A stretch of DNA of 64,000 nt from Tricholomella constricta (GCA_013368375.1 JAACJP010000041.1:1-64000), one strand, 5' to 3'. Shown: positions 30,764 through 41,700, counted from the first letter of the stretch. Program-made: numbers and translations. Notes: generated from the letters alone by a model not told the origin.

Positions 30764-32079
30764 TCATGTCCGCTCTGGCACTGCCTCAATGATGGCATTC
30801 AATGGATCCGGGACAGCCTTTGAGGAGGGAGGAACATGGAGAGGTCGAGGTGTTAGTCGGGAACGCTTTGTGGTGGGAGGGGCATTCTCATTGCTCTCAG
30901 TGTGCATTTCCTTCCTTTTCTGAGTGTTCTTACCAGCTGACATTCCTTTTTCAGCCCTTCTCTGCCGCTTTTTAGCTTCAGTGTCAGCCTTCCTTTGAGC
31001 TTTTTCAGCATCAACGATTGCCTTCAACCTGACTGCCTCCTCCTTTTGCCTCGCTGCCTCTTCCTTTCTATTTATCGCCTCCTCTTTCTTTCTTGCCACC
31101 TCCGCCTTCTTCCATGCTTTTTCTTTTTCTGCGATGGCCTTTGATCTCGGCTTCTTTGCATCCACGATAGCCTTGGCCGCCGTCTTCTCAGCTTCAACTA
31201 TTGCCTTTGCCGTGGCCTTCTCAGCATCAACAATTGCCTTTGCTGCGGCCCTATCAGCATCAATAATCGCCTTCGCCGTGGCCTTTTCAGCATACACAGC
31301 TGCCTTCAACCTTGCCTTTTCCCTCTCAACCACTTCCCTCCAAGTCTTGTCGCACCTTTCCTTCAGCTCTGCAAACAACTCTCGACTCTGCATCTCGGCA
31401 TGCACATTTGAAATCTGCTCCTTCCAGTCAACCTTGCTCAAGGCCTTGAGTGTCTGTCCGCTTGTCATATGCCAAGCGCCTACCCTCCAACGCGCTGTTT
31501 TTTTGGTTTGTTCTTCTTTGCAAATATCTGCTGCCTCAACCGCTCATTTTCTGCATCCATCAGCTTCAGCAAGGTGTAGTCACCCTCCATCACTCCCTTG
31601 GCAGCTTTTGCGAACTCAGTCAACTTGCGGTTCTGCTCACGCAGGCTCAAACATGGCACAGTTGGAGGAAGAGGCTCAGAGAAGCCCACAAGGCGGTACT
31701 GAGGTGTCTCGGGGGCTACTGATGTGCTGGATACGGTGGAGGCTGGATGAGATGTTCGCGATGAGGCCGGGGTGGACTCAGGCAAATTACGTCGGGTGGG
31801 CATATCACCCAAAGCTGGTGAGACTGGCAGGGGGGGTTTTATCAGTTCGAGAAGTGATAGGAGCTGTGCAGGGACGGGTTGGGTGCTTTTGGTAGATGTA
31901 TTGGCTGCAGGTTCGAATGCTTTGTCTTTGATGACTGTGTGATCTACTGGCCAAATACCAGTCTTCCGAAACGAGGCCTGAATTGTTGAAGGAGTGAATG
32001 TTTTGCTTTGGGCATTTGCATAGTGTCAAAGTAGGGTATACTTCGTTATCTTTTGTGATTTCGCTGCTCTTTCATTACC
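30764..32079 (-). pseudogene. pogo-type transposase, C-terminal half (split by element B)
   Basis: On the minus strand it reads FRKTGIWPVDHTVIKDKAF (end of the DDE domain), then LLSLLELIKPPLP and ENERLRQQIFAKKNKPKKQR. After a short frame change comes HMTSGQTLKAL and a long Lys/Ala/Glu coiled-coil tail. The tail contains about six 11-residue repeats of the type VDAEKATAKAI (33-bp period, about 31134-31300) and ends in a basic, Pro-rich segment. The N-terminal half lies at 42453-43520. Joining the two sides across the TTACC duplication restores the reading (WKPEV, then MKEQR). This is an inactive DDE_1 family transposase. Confidence 0.8.
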
Positions 32080-32270
32080 TGTAAGGATGGGTTGTAGACT
32101 TAAGGTTCACACCGGACTAAACACGACCGCGTATTGGATTGTGTGTAGTAGTGGTGTATATAAGTCTAAAGATTATATAATACAGAGGCGCTGTCTATAT
32201 AGAGCCAGCGCCTTTAGAAATAAACAAAGACAAACAACGATCGCTACCTTATTCGGTAACGCCCGTTACA
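32080..32270 (-). repeat. 3' LTR of element B
   Basis: 191 bp, TGTAACGGGC...ATCCTTACA in the coding direction. It reads the same base for base as the copy at 42257-42447. It contains TATA-like TATTATATAATC and a GGCGCTGGCTC / GACAGCGCC stem region. The target duplication TTACC lies just outside. Confidence 0.95.
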
Positions 32271-32305
32271 CTCTCCCCCTTTAGATTGAGCCCCGGGCTC
32301 AATCT
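32271..32305 (-). other. Polypurine tract and adjacent hairpin of element B
   Basis: On the coding strand an 11-bp perfect stem AGATTGAGCCC / GGGCTCAATCT with a one-base loop (32283-32305) is followed at once by AAAGGGGGAGAG, which abuts the LTR. Hairpin then PPT is the same layout as in elements A and C. Confidence 0.8.
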
Positions 32306-32394
32306 ATTCCCAATTCCGTTGTTTGGATAGTAGACTTGTTGAAGTCCACTATCGTGCATTCGATATTTATAGACATATAAATTTTTTATATCTA

Positions 32395-32398
<4 letters not shown>

Positions 32399-32444
<46 letters not shown>
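32399..32444 (-). repeat. A46 run (T46 on plus strand) after ORF3
   Basis: A 46-base homopolymer in the 3' untranslated part of element B, 38 bp after the ORF3 stop. On the coding strand it looks like a templated poly(A). The assembled length of such a run may be inexact. Confidence 0.85.
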
Positions 32445-32482
32445 CTTCGTGGGCGGTACGATAGTACCGCCCGCGGCGCTGC

Positions 32483-34780
32483 TCACGCCGCGCCCTCCAC
32501 CTCGCCGTCCTCCAATCCCGACGCTGCTCGCCCTGAAGCCGAGCCGTCCATGGGATCGTCGGGCATGTCGCCATCGCCCCCCGGTGTCTGGTCACTGGGT
32601 CCCCCCGCCTCTACGGGTGGTCCCATACTCGTACTGCCCACCCCAGCCCCGAGACCTGGTATGGGCGCCGTTGCCGCCGCCGTTGCTGATGCCGCGGGAA
32701 TCGTCGCTGATCCCGACGGTCCTGCGCCGGACCCCGAAGGTCCTGCTCCGGACGACCCATAGTCCAGGGCCGCCCGTACACCTGCCGTCAGCTGGTGTTC
32801 CACCGTTAGTGGCGTTCTCGTCATGACCACCGGCCCTCCGGTCGATGGTCCTGCTATTGCGGGCGTCAACATTGTCGATGCTCCGCTCGGGCCAGCTACT
32901 GGCCCGTTGTTGTAGTGACGTGGTGGTGGATACCACCACGTCGGCTCTCCCGGCAGCGTCGCCTGCGTCCAGTCATTCTGGGTCGCAGCGTAGGTGGTCA
33001 TCCGTGTAAACACGGCACTGGCCTCGGGGTCTTCGGTGTGGGCGCCCCGGTAATCCTGAAGCCACTCCACTCCGAATGGCTGAGCGTCAACGAATCGTTC
33101 GACGCTCACTCCTTGCTCAGCAAAAAATGTGGCAATGTCCTCCATCGTCACATTGTCAAGTGGTTGCGAAAACCGCTCGACCGTCTCTACCTCTGCAACG
33201 CTCCTGCCGAGCGATTGCAGCATGTTGCGGTACAAGTTGATGGTACCCATCAACTCGCATGCCAGTTGGAGGAATCGATGTCGATTCCTCGATGATGAGA
33301 CGTCAGTCACGCGCTTCGGTGCGCGCGGCATGACAATATTCATTCCCCGGATATGCGTCAAAGACACTCCTCCGGGTACTACCACCGTTCCCGGATACTG
33401 GGGTCGGCCGTTGTTTACTATGGTCGCCCGATTTCGGTACAACCATGCTGCCCAGTTCACTGCTGGGTCTCCGTAATTTGGGTTCGGAACCTTCACAGGT
33501 TTCGGCCCTTTGCCTACGGCGTACTTCGCCGTCACGGCAGCCTGTTTTGCCTTCGCCCAAGTAGGGAGTCGCCATTGTGTCATTGCCGACCGCATCACAT
33601 CCGTGCGGTTGGCGTCTGCAATCTGCTGGCAGACTGCAACGAATGTCTTCATTCGTTGCAATGCAAACTCATTGCCGGGGACATTAGCTGCGGCTATCCA
33701 AGCCTCCAGCTCTCCCGCTGATACGGGCATCCCCGTGCCTCCCGCAGGCATCCCCATCCTCGGAGGCGGCAATCCCATCCGCTCGTTCTCGGCTGCGCGT
33801 TGCGCTTTCCGACCGAATCGGAGCGTGTGGTCGACGGCGCTCAGGTGAGCCCCGCCGGGGAGTCGAACATGGTCTACCGACCCCAACGGGGTCTGATAGT
33901 TAACCGGTGCCGCCCTACGAATGGCCGGCATCGTTGTCTGCGCCCCAACGGGCGCTGACACTCCATATGCTTCGACGGGGGTCGGATACGTCCCCACGTC
34001 CAGGTCCATATAGTCGCCTTGACTGGCGTCTGTATCGTCGTCCTCCGCCGGCATCCGTGCCGGCAGCTGACTCGCTGGAGACAGTCTCGACGATGTCGGT
34101 CCTGCCTCATACGACGCGGTAGTTCCACCGTCGTCGTTGCGGGAGCGCTTTCGCTTCCCGCCCTCCTCTTCCTTGTCGCGGGCCTCCAGCTGCCCGCGCA
34201 CATCTTTTAACTCGTCCACGCGATCATTGTACTGATCACGCAGCTCATCGTAATCGCCGCACAAGCGCCGATAGTCGATGTCGAGGGATCGCAACCTGTT
34301 CCGCAGGTCGTCCCTCTCAAGCTTAAGAGCCGCTAAGTCCGCGCCCTTAAGATATTCCTTCTGCTTGCGGTGGGCCTTATGCAGACCCTCCGCCTCCGAA
34401 ATCGAGTCCATCAGCATATGCGCCGCGTACCCTGTACACGTCGCACACCCTCTCGGGTGGCTGACCAGGTTGACCTGCTCGTTGTAGGTCCACCTCAGCT
34501 CGCTGGTGCTCGCTGCTTGCTCCCTAGACCGTGACCGTTCTCGTTCACGGCCACTGCCACTTTCACGTTGCGGTGACAGGTATCTGCCGCCGCTGTCCTG
34601 GTCTCGAGACCGCGGACGCCCTCTTGCCTGGGACCGCGATCGATGCCGATCGCGTTCCCCCTCCCTCCTTGTTTCCCTGGGGCGGAATTCTCTTCCACCC
34701 CGCGCGCTCTCATTGCTTTCTGGACCACCCATTGGGTGATCCGGCCTATCTGGTCGGTCGTCGTGCGGTAGTCGCTCCAT
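32483..34780 (-). CDS. ORF3 of element B: third gene after pol, unknown family
   Basis: 765 residues, ATG at 34780, 61 bp after the pol stop. Regions in order: Arg/Ser/Asp-rich basic N-terminus with RS/RD runs (residues 1-90); a short Cys/His stretch (HPRGCATCTGYAAH); a coiled coil (about 125-205, LKLERDDLRNRLRSLDIDYR); KRKRSR; a linker; a globular C-terminal half (about 345-620, including WAAWLYRNRATIV, FFAEQGVSVERF, QPFGVEWLQDY); and a Gly/Ser/Pro/Ala-rich acidic tail. No signal peptide or membrane segment, so it is not an envelope gene despite the position. The globular half resembles the third gene of element C. I do not recognise the family. It may be a nucleic-acid or particle factor, which is inference. 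Confidence 0.8.
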   Translation of the reverse strand: MERLPHDDRPDRPDHPMGGPESNESARGGREFRPRETRREGERDRHRSRSQARGRPRSRDQDSGGRYLSPQRESGSGRERERSRSREQAASTSELRWTYNEQVNLVSHPRGCATCTGYAAHMLMDSISEAEGLHKAHRKQKEYLKGADLAALKLERDDLRNRLRSLDIDYRRLCGDYDELRDQYNDRVDELKDVRGQLEARDKEEEGGKRKRSRNDDGGTTASYEAGPTSSRLSPASQLPARMPAEDDDTDASQGDYMDLDVGTYPTPVEAYGVSAPVGAQTTMPAIRRAAPVNYQTPLGSVDHVRLPGGAHLSAVDHTLRFGRKAQRAAENERMGLPPPRMGMPAGGTGMPVSAGELEAWIAAANVPGNEFALQRMKTFVAVCQQIADANRTDVMRSAMTQWRLPTWAKAKQAAVTAKYAVGKGPKPVKVPNPNYGDPAVNWAAWLYRNRATIVNNGRPQYPGTVVVPGGVSLTHIRGMNIVMPRAPKRVTDVSSSRNRHRFLQLACELMGTINLYRNMLQSLGRSVAEVETVERFSQPLDNVTMEDIATFFAEQGVSVERFVDAQPFGVEWLQDYRGAHTEDPEASAVFTRMTTYAATQNDWTQATLPGEPTWWYPPPRHYNNGPVAGPSGASTMLTPAIAGPSTGGPVVMTRTPLTVEHQLTAGVRAALDYGSSGAGPSGSGAGPSGSATIPAASATAAATAPIPGLGAGVGSTSMGPPVEAGGPSDQTPGGDGDMPDDPMDGSASGRAASGLEDGEVEGAA

Positions 34781-34841
34781 CGTGGTGATGGTGCTGAAGA
34801 AAATTCAACACGTCACACTTTCGTGTTTGTGACTTCTCGGC

Positions 34842-37800
34842 TTATGCCGGTTTTTTCTTCCCGTCCCGTGATCTCCTCGATCCCGTGACGGCGCCCCCGC
34901 GTCCTGTCTGCTTTTGTGCTGCGCTCCGCGCTCCCGTTCGGGCGCGCGCCGTTATTGTAGCCCTGCGGGGAAGGACTTTCCAGTCCTTGACCCCAATAAG
35001 CTCGAGGTAGCTGTCCAGTGCCTCGAGTTCCTCGCATGTGCTGAGCGGCTCCCATGTAGAGTCGCCCATCGTCCATTTAACGAGGAAGGACACCTCCTTC
35101 CCGTTCCACTGATGTCCGACTATTTCGTCGACATAGTATTCCGCCTCCTCCGGAGCCCCGAAGTCGTAAGCCTCCGGGGTCGCTCTGTTTGGAAACAGTG
35201 CATCGTCGTTCGCTTGATGCGGACGCAATCTTGATATATGAAACCGCGGATGTATCCGTCGTTTCTTCAGTGCTTCCGGCAATTCCAATACATAGTTGGA
35301 TGTCTCCGGAAATGCCTCGAGGACCCGATACGGGCCCACATATTTAGGCAACAACTTACCTGCCCTTCCCGAGGGCAAAGATAAGTTGTCCGTTGATAAG
35401 TAGACGAGGTCGTCTTTACTTATCGTTGGGTCAGCGCGTCGACGCGTATTCGCGTGGTGCCTCTGAAACGTACGCGCCGCGATAATCGCGTCATGTGCTG
35501 CTGCCATATTCCGCAGCGCATTGGCTGCGAATTCCTGTACTCCCGGTGGCGCCTTCGTCCCCGAGTCCATTTTTGTCATAACCGTCGGTATAAACCCATG
35601 GTTTGCTTCGAACGGTGCGAGCCCCGTTGCTGCACTAATGCTCGAGTTTATCGCGAACTCGACCATCGGTAGCGCCACCACCCAGTCCTTCTGGTCCGGG
35701 CGAATACATGCTCGGATGATCTGTGCGATCGACCGATTTGCTCTCTCCGTCGCTCCATCCGTCTGCGGATGGAATGCTGTCGACATTAACAATGTCGATC
35801 CCATTAGTCGATGTAGTTCCTTCCACCACTTCGACGTAAACTTGGGGTCTCGATCGCACACGATCGAGCTGGGAAGACCGTGCAAACGCACCACTTCCCT
35901 CATATATATCCACGACAACTGTGATGCTGTCGTTCTCGTGTTCAATGGTACCAGATGTACCTGGGACGTCATCCTGCATACCACTACCCATAAATAGTTG
36001 TATCCGTCTACTTCCGGGAATGGTCCCACAAAGTCCATCCCAATCGACTCCCATGGTGTCGTTGGTATCGGTAGTGAGTGTACCAGCCCCGCGGGCATCC
36101 GGTACTCTCCCTTCGTCGTCATGCACGTTTGGCATGACGCACAAAAAATCTCGACTTCCTTCTGAAGTCGCGGCCACCAGTACCACCGTCTCACGTAGTC
36201 GGCGGTGCGTTGCGGACCGAAATGTCCAACCACTCTATGTGCCCGGTCAATAACTTGCCCGTGCAGCGACTGTTCTCCGTTTTTCGCGGATGGGATGCAT
36301 AGCACCTCCTCTCCGCCCCTGTTTTTCCCCCACACCAGTCCCTCGGCTACTCGAAAGGACGGATGCTGTGCTGGTGCACCTACTATCTTCTTGAACAGCG
36401 GGTCGCTCTCGTAACCCGCTATCACCGCGGCCAGGAATGTTTCATTCCCTGCCCCGTTCTCGACCTGTACCCGCAGATGCGTCCCGCGGTCCCTCGATTT
36501 AAAGACGGTGGGGTCATCTTCCCCGCCTTCCTTGGGTAACGTCGTCTCACCCGTCTCTGCGGCCGCTGCTAGCGCTGCCGCCCTCACATCTCTTTCTTGT
36601 ACCATGTCCCGGAGCACTGCTATGCTGCTGTGCTCCTGCTTGATCTCCTTCATCTGGATCTGCCGCTCGACGACTTGATCCACTACCTCCCGCACTCTAT
36701 CCCAAGGCAGATCATCATGCCTGGGATCCAGCCGGACGTCAGCGTTGACGTAGTCGTTCATTGTGAACTTATCATCCCAGACATCACTTTCGTGGTATCT
36801 GGACAGAGCGTCTGCCACCTTATTCAATGAGCCTTTGACATATCTAATGTCAAAGTCGAACCGAGATAGATATTCCATCCATCTCGTCTGACGACTAGAT
36901 AGTCGCCTCTGCGTCTGGAAAAATTCCAACGCTTTATGATCGGTTACCACATGTATTCGGTACCCGATCAGCTTGTCCTCCCATTTGAGGAGAGCCTCCA
37001 GTATTGCTATCGTTTCTTGTTCGAAGACACGATAATGCCGTTGCGCATCAGTGAATTTGCGGGACATGAATCCCGCCGGCCGACATGTCTGCCATGTCGG
37101 TCCCTGTCCATACATCGCTCCGACTCCGGACACCGACGCGTCGCAGATAACCCATATCGGTTCATCTTTGTTGTGGTCCAGCGGTACTAGTACCGGTGTC
37201 CTACAGCACGCGTCCTTTATTGCCTGAAAACACGACTCGTGTAATGGCCGCCAGGCGAACGCCTGTCCGTTCTGCGTCATTGCTGACAGCGGCGTCGTGT
37301 ATGCCGATATATCTGGTAAAAAGTGTGCCAGATATTGTACAAGGCCCAGGAACCTCTGGATATCTCCATAGTTCCTCGGCCTGCGCCATTCTCGAATGCG
37401 CGCCATCTTGTCCGCCGTTGCGTGTAATCCCTTGTCGTCGATTACATGCCCCAAGCAGTCTACTCTATCCGAGTAGAGCTCACACTTCTCCTCTTTTAGG
37501 TAGAACTTATTCTCCCTAATTTTATTGAATATAAGCTTGAGATGCTTCTCATGCTCCTCTACCGATGAACTAAATACAAATAGATCATCCAAATATACAT
37601 GTAAAAATATACCGATAAAATCTCGGAATATCATTGTCATCACCCGCTGGAACGTCGCGGGTGCGTTGCAGTCGCCAATTTGCATAGTGTGGCTCACAAA
37701 CGTGCCAAACACTGTCGCGAATGCACTTTTATGCACGTCTGGTGGATGAACGCGTACTTGTTCGTACGCATCCGAAAAGTCGATTTTTGATCGAATCTTC

Positions 37801-38729
37801 GCCCTCGCCACGTCCAGTCTAATCTGGTCCTGGTCCGGGAATGGCGTCACGTCCTTGATCGTGTTCGCATTTCTTTTCCGACCGTCGACTGCTGTTCGCA
37901 GTCGGCCGTCCTTCTTCGGAATACACAGCATCGGCGCCGCCTGCGACGTCTGCACTGATTCCCACCAGCCGGCACGCGTATACCGTGCTATTTTCTCCAT
38001 AAGTTGCGTCCGGAGTGAATCCGGACACCGCGGCAAGTGGTAATGATACAACTTGTCGTCATCGATTAAATTGATGTGATGATTCACACCTCGTACTGGC
38101 GGCAGTTCCTCCGGTACCCCATGCAGTATGTCCTTACAGGACTCCATCCAGGCTGCGCGCAGCCTCGGTATGTCTTCTTCCGTGAGTGTGCCCATCCCGG
38201 CCACTCTCTCCTGATGTAGGTCCGTCACCGCTCTCAGCGCTTCACTTAGCTGCGGGTTTGTAAACGGGTCCTCGTCTTCCGGTATAACCGGAAATGTGGC
38301 GCGTATCGCCTCTCGCTGTACCCGGTCGGGGTACCGCGATCGCGTGAATTCCTGCACGATCTCCTCGATTTCCCGCAGGTCCTTCAGAGTGTGATACTTT
38401 GACCTGCCACTCTTGAGAATGTCGGGTGCTTCATCCACCATTCTCTCGATGTCCTCCGTTGTCAAGAGGTCATCGTCTTCCATTATCACTGGGAACGACC
38501 GTGGCAGGCCCATTCCCGCTGTCGACGCTTCTATGTCGACCTCTTCCTCGATCACCACCTGCTGACGTCGTTTAGCCGTCTGCGGCTCTCCCGGTTCCCT
38601 AACCCGGTGCGCTGTCCCCGATTCTCGGCCGTTATCCGCCGAATAATCACTCTCCAATATCATCAGGGGCTCGCTCAATGCCAGTCCCTGTTGCGGTGGT
38701 CGTTCATCAGCATCTTCGACCACTCGCAC
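34842..38729 (-). CDS. Pol of element B: RT, RNase H, integrase, chromodomain-like tail
   Basis: 1295 residues from the first open codon used here. The frame is the same as Gag-protease, separated by the TGA at 38748-38750. RT: APMLCIPKKDGRLRTAVDGR, SKIDFSDAYEQVRV, CNAPATFQRVMTMIF and catalytic HVYLDDLFVFSSS. RNase H: WVICDASVSGVGAMY, YRVFEQETIAILEAL, HVVTDHKALEFF and NKVADALSRY, so all acidic residues are present. Integrase: VVGHFGPQRTADYV with CASCQTC, then MDFVGPFPE, IVCDRDPKFTSKWW and ATERANRSIAQI. The tail has GPYRVLEAFPETSNYVLELP and a chromodomain-like YYVDEIVGHQWNGKEVSFL / VKWTMGDSTWEP. The enzyme looks complete and potentially active. Confidence 0.95.
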   Translation of the reverse strand: MRVVEDADERPPQQGLALSEPLMILESDYSADNGRESGTAHRVREPGEPQTAKRRQQVVIEEEVDIEASTAGMGLPRSFPVIMEDDDLLTTEDIERMVDEAPDILKSGRSKYHTLKDLREIEEIVQEFTRSRYPDRVQREAIRATFPVIPEDEDPFTNPQLSEALRAVTDLHQERVAGMGTLTEEDIPRLRAAWMESCKDILHGVPEELPPVRGVNHHINLIDDDKLYHYHLPRCPDSLRTQLMEKIARYTRAGWWESVQTSQAAPMLCIPKKDGRLRTAVDGRKRNANTIKDVTPFPDQDQIRLDVARAKIRSKIDFSDAYEQVRVHPPDVHKSAFATVFGTFVSHTMQIGDCNAPATFQRVMTMIFRDFIGIFLHVYLDDLFVFSSSVEEHEKHLKLIFNKIRENKFYLKEEKCELYSDRVDCLGHVIDDKGLHATADKMARIREWRRPRNYGDIQRFLGLVQYLAHFLPDISAYTTPLSAMTQNGQAFAWRPLHESCFQAIKDACCRTPVLVPLDHNKDEPIWVICDASVSGVGAMYGQGPTWQTCRPAGFMSRKFTDAQRHYRVFEQETIAILEALLKWEDKLIGYRIHVVTDHKALEFFQTQRRLSSRQTRWMEYLSRFDFDIRYVKGSLNKVADALSRYHESDVWDDKFTMNDYVNADVRLDPRHDDLPWDRVREVVDQVVERQIQMKEIKQEHSSIAVLRDMVQERDVRAAALAAAAETGETTLPKEGGEDDPTVFKSRDRGTHLRVQVENGAGNETFLAAVIAGYESDPLFKKIVGAPAQHPSFRVAEGLVWGKNRGGEEVLCIPSAKNGEQSLHGQVIDRAHRVVGHFGPQRTADYVRRWYWWPRLQKEVEIFCASCQTCMTTKGEYRMPAGLVHSLPIPTTPWESIGMDFVGPFPEVDGYNYLWVVVCRMTSQVHLVPLNTRTTASQLSWIYMREVVRLHGLPSSIVCDRDPKFTSKWWKELHRLMGSTLLMSTAFHPQTDGATERANRSIAQIIRACIRPDQKDWVVALPMVEFAINSSISAATGLAPFEANHGFIPTVMTKMDSGTKAPPGVQEFAANALRNMAAAHDAIIAARTFQRHHANTRRRADPTISKDDLVYLSTDNLSLPSGRAGKLLPKYVGPYRVLEAFPETSNYVLELPEALKKRRIHPRFHISRLRPHQANDDALFPNRATPEAYDFGAPEEAEYYVDEIVGHQWNGKEVSFLVKWTMGDSTWEPLSTCEELEALDSYLELIGVKDWKVLPRRATITARARTGARSAAQKQTGRGGAVTGSRRSRDGKKKPA

Positions 38730-38747
38730 TCGTCCTTCCCGCGGTAG

Positions 38748-41700
38748 TCATTCATGACTGTGTCCCGCGTCGCTGCGTCGCAATGCGCTGCGGCGCGCCA
38801 TTTCCCGCGTCTCTTCTTCGACCGTAAACGTCGGGGCTGGTATCCCCGCTACTCTTACGCAGTTATGCCTGAAATCGAGCTCGATATCCAGCTGCCTCAT
38901 CAGTGCGACTCCGATAATGGCGTCGTACTTATCTAGGTTCACGATGTCAAAGTATACTTGGACATCCACGGCCTCATACCGTAGTGGCACCGACGTCCCG
39001 TAGTTAATAACGGACCGGCTCCCTTTCGTTCCAAGTTGCAATGGCACCACCTCTTCGAGCTGATGCACCTTCATATTCGCAACTCTCGCGAATTCCGGCG
39101 ACACCGCTTCCGCCGTGCAGCCCGAATCAAAAAGCGTAAACGCTTTCAGCCCGTTGATTTCCACCAGCGCTGTAAAGCACTGACGCTCCGTTGCTTTGCG
39201 TGTCGGTCGCTTAAGTAGTCGTGTTGACTTCTTAACCACAATAGGATGCAGGCCCGCCCCCGGTCCCATCTCCGTTCGCACTGCGAAGACCTGGGCACTT
39301 TCTCCCTCGTCTTCCGATTCGCTGTCACTGACTTCCACTAGCAGTGGGAGTCCGTCATCTTCCTCTTCTTCAATTACGGCTCGACCGTAGCACAGTCGTT
39401 CGACCGTGCATCCCCCGTCCTCCGTATCATACTCCTCGTACTGTTCGAGGGCATAATCCTCGCCTTCGGACTCGTACTGTTCCCCGATGAGGGGCGTCTC
39501 TTCCTCTTCCGGTTCTTCCTGAACCGTTCCTAGTGACCTGCCGGGTGGCCTGTCACAGCTATGTCTTTCACAATGGCTGTCCTCAGCCTCTTCTGTGTCC
39601 GACGTATCGTCCACAATATCTCGCACCGCGTTCAATCGCGCGGTGTGTGCTTTATTTTTGGGGCACTTGCGACTCCGCGCAAAGTGTTCCAGGCTGCCGC
39701 ATTCAAAGCAAGCTAGCCGCTTTTCTGCTGGGGACTTGGTATCCCCTCCAGTGTCTTTTCCTGCCGTTACACTCGGCTTCTTCTCCTTGTTATCCATTCT
39801 GGGCTCGACCTTCAGCCCGCCGCCCTGCGTCGCTCTGTACGCACCCCGACCCCCAGTGTCGGGCTTACCCGTAGTTTTCGGGCTGGGCGGCTCCCACTTT
39901 ATCTGCGTCTTCTTGATCGACGATTCATACTCGTCGTATCCTCGCAGTACTCTGTTGGCTTGCTCGACTTTCATGCCGGCCTCGAGTATTTCGCTCATTC
40001 GCGACGTTTCCGCCGTGAATCCTCTGCTCAGTATCTCCTTTCGCAGATACCGGGGAATTCCTAACAGGAATCTCCTCTTGAACGTATACGGGTCGGGCTG
40101 CATCGCCATCCGCTCCGCATACCTCTTTAATTGATGGAAGAATTCGCTAATTCCTCCCTCGTTGTTGTACGTCGCACCTTCAAATCCGACGTATGCATCC
40201 TGTAAAGATGCCTCGTGAATAAAACGGTCGTACAATCCCGTTATCACGTCCTTGAGGGACCATTCCCGGCGTCGTCGGTTAATGCCATCGACGTTATCCG
40301 TAAACCACACCGCGGCGGGTCCTTTGAGGTACATTCCTGTGTACGAGATTCTTTCCCGTTCACGCTCGTCCCCACCCAACTGGCTGATTTCCATCCAGCG
40401 GAGCAATCCATATAACCAAGCATCGAATACTTCCATACTTGGCGTTCCCCCATAATAGTCGGGCATTGGAACTCTTAGTCCGCCTGGTTTAATACCTTGC
40501 GGTAGCGCGATGGGGCTTTCCAGCTTCTCATCAATAGTTGCGTGGTACCGCCCATGCACCTTCCGCAGGTAGTCGCCTTGGCGTTGCAACCCGCCAGATC
40601 CAAACGACCTCACCGGCCTGGACGCGGCATCCCGCGTCCTCTGTGTCTCTGCTGGCGCAGCGCCCGGTGTTCTACTTGGAAGTCGAACACTGCCGTAGTA
40701 CTGCGGCTGTGGAGATGTTAAGCTCTGTGTTGGGTTCTGCGGTGCTCTGACCGTAGCTCCCGCTTGTATACCACGCCCTGACCCAGGTCGTGGTATCCCT
40801 CCTTGCACGCTCCTCGTCGTTGATCGGCGTCCTTGAGCAGACCTCCGATCGTAGTCGTTCCTCTCGTCGACTTCGCTCTCAGATTCCCCTTCTTCCTCGG
40901 AATCTAATACCTCTTCGTCCTCGTCGGGTACGTGATTGTTCACGCTCCCCGTCCCCTGCCTTGGCCTGGTAGTGTCCAGACTAATCTGTGCACTTCCTCT
41001 ACGCGTCCATTGACCCTGTTCGTTCCTAGTACCCTCAGGCGTTCCCCAATGTGTGACTATTTCGTCATCGCATGATGGTCCTCGTCGATACGACGTGGGT
41101 CCCGCTCCTGATAGCTCCATTGTCCGGCTAGCGGACGTGGTTGTTTGCCCCGCCTGGGGTGGGTTCATGGCTCGCTCATAGGCCGCATGCCTTGTCCTTG
41201 CTTGCGAGCTTGTCTCGTCTATTTGACGCGGCTTTCGCAAACTCTGATTCACCACTTCCATCGTGTCGGTGGACAATGGCAGTGGTTCCGTTCCTCGCTC
41301 TCCTCGACTACTCAGTCGCGGCGCGTTCACGGCGCTATCAGCGAGTCCCGAGGCGCATTCTCGAATGCCGCTCGTTACTCGTTTGACCAATTCTTCCCGG
41401 GGTGGGGTCACCCCGGTCTTTCCCCCTGTTCGTAGTTGGAGAACAATGTTCTCTACTACCAGTTCCCGGTAGTGCCCAATAGCTGTTTCGCTGTCGGACA
41501 TCCCGACGCATTTCACGAATGCATCGTTAACTAATTCTACCAGTGTCTCTCGAGCGGGCATCAGTCCGTCTCGACTGAGCATTCGTACCCCTAGTACGAT
41601 GCTTTCAATCAGTAGATCCTTATCGTCTACTGCAGTAGACGGGGGCACTCTGGTGCTTCTCGTCTCCTCTTTCATCGGTTTCTTGTCCGCCCGTCGTTTT

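Noticed and set aside
32087..32284. Small conserved protein encoded twice (also at 42264)
   Set aside because: The identical reading frame is just the LTR sequence present in both LTRs of element B.
34842..38729. Retroviral env gene in elements B or C
   Set aside because: The gene after pol has no signal peptide, membrane segment or cleavage site, so it was called ORF3 of unknown function.
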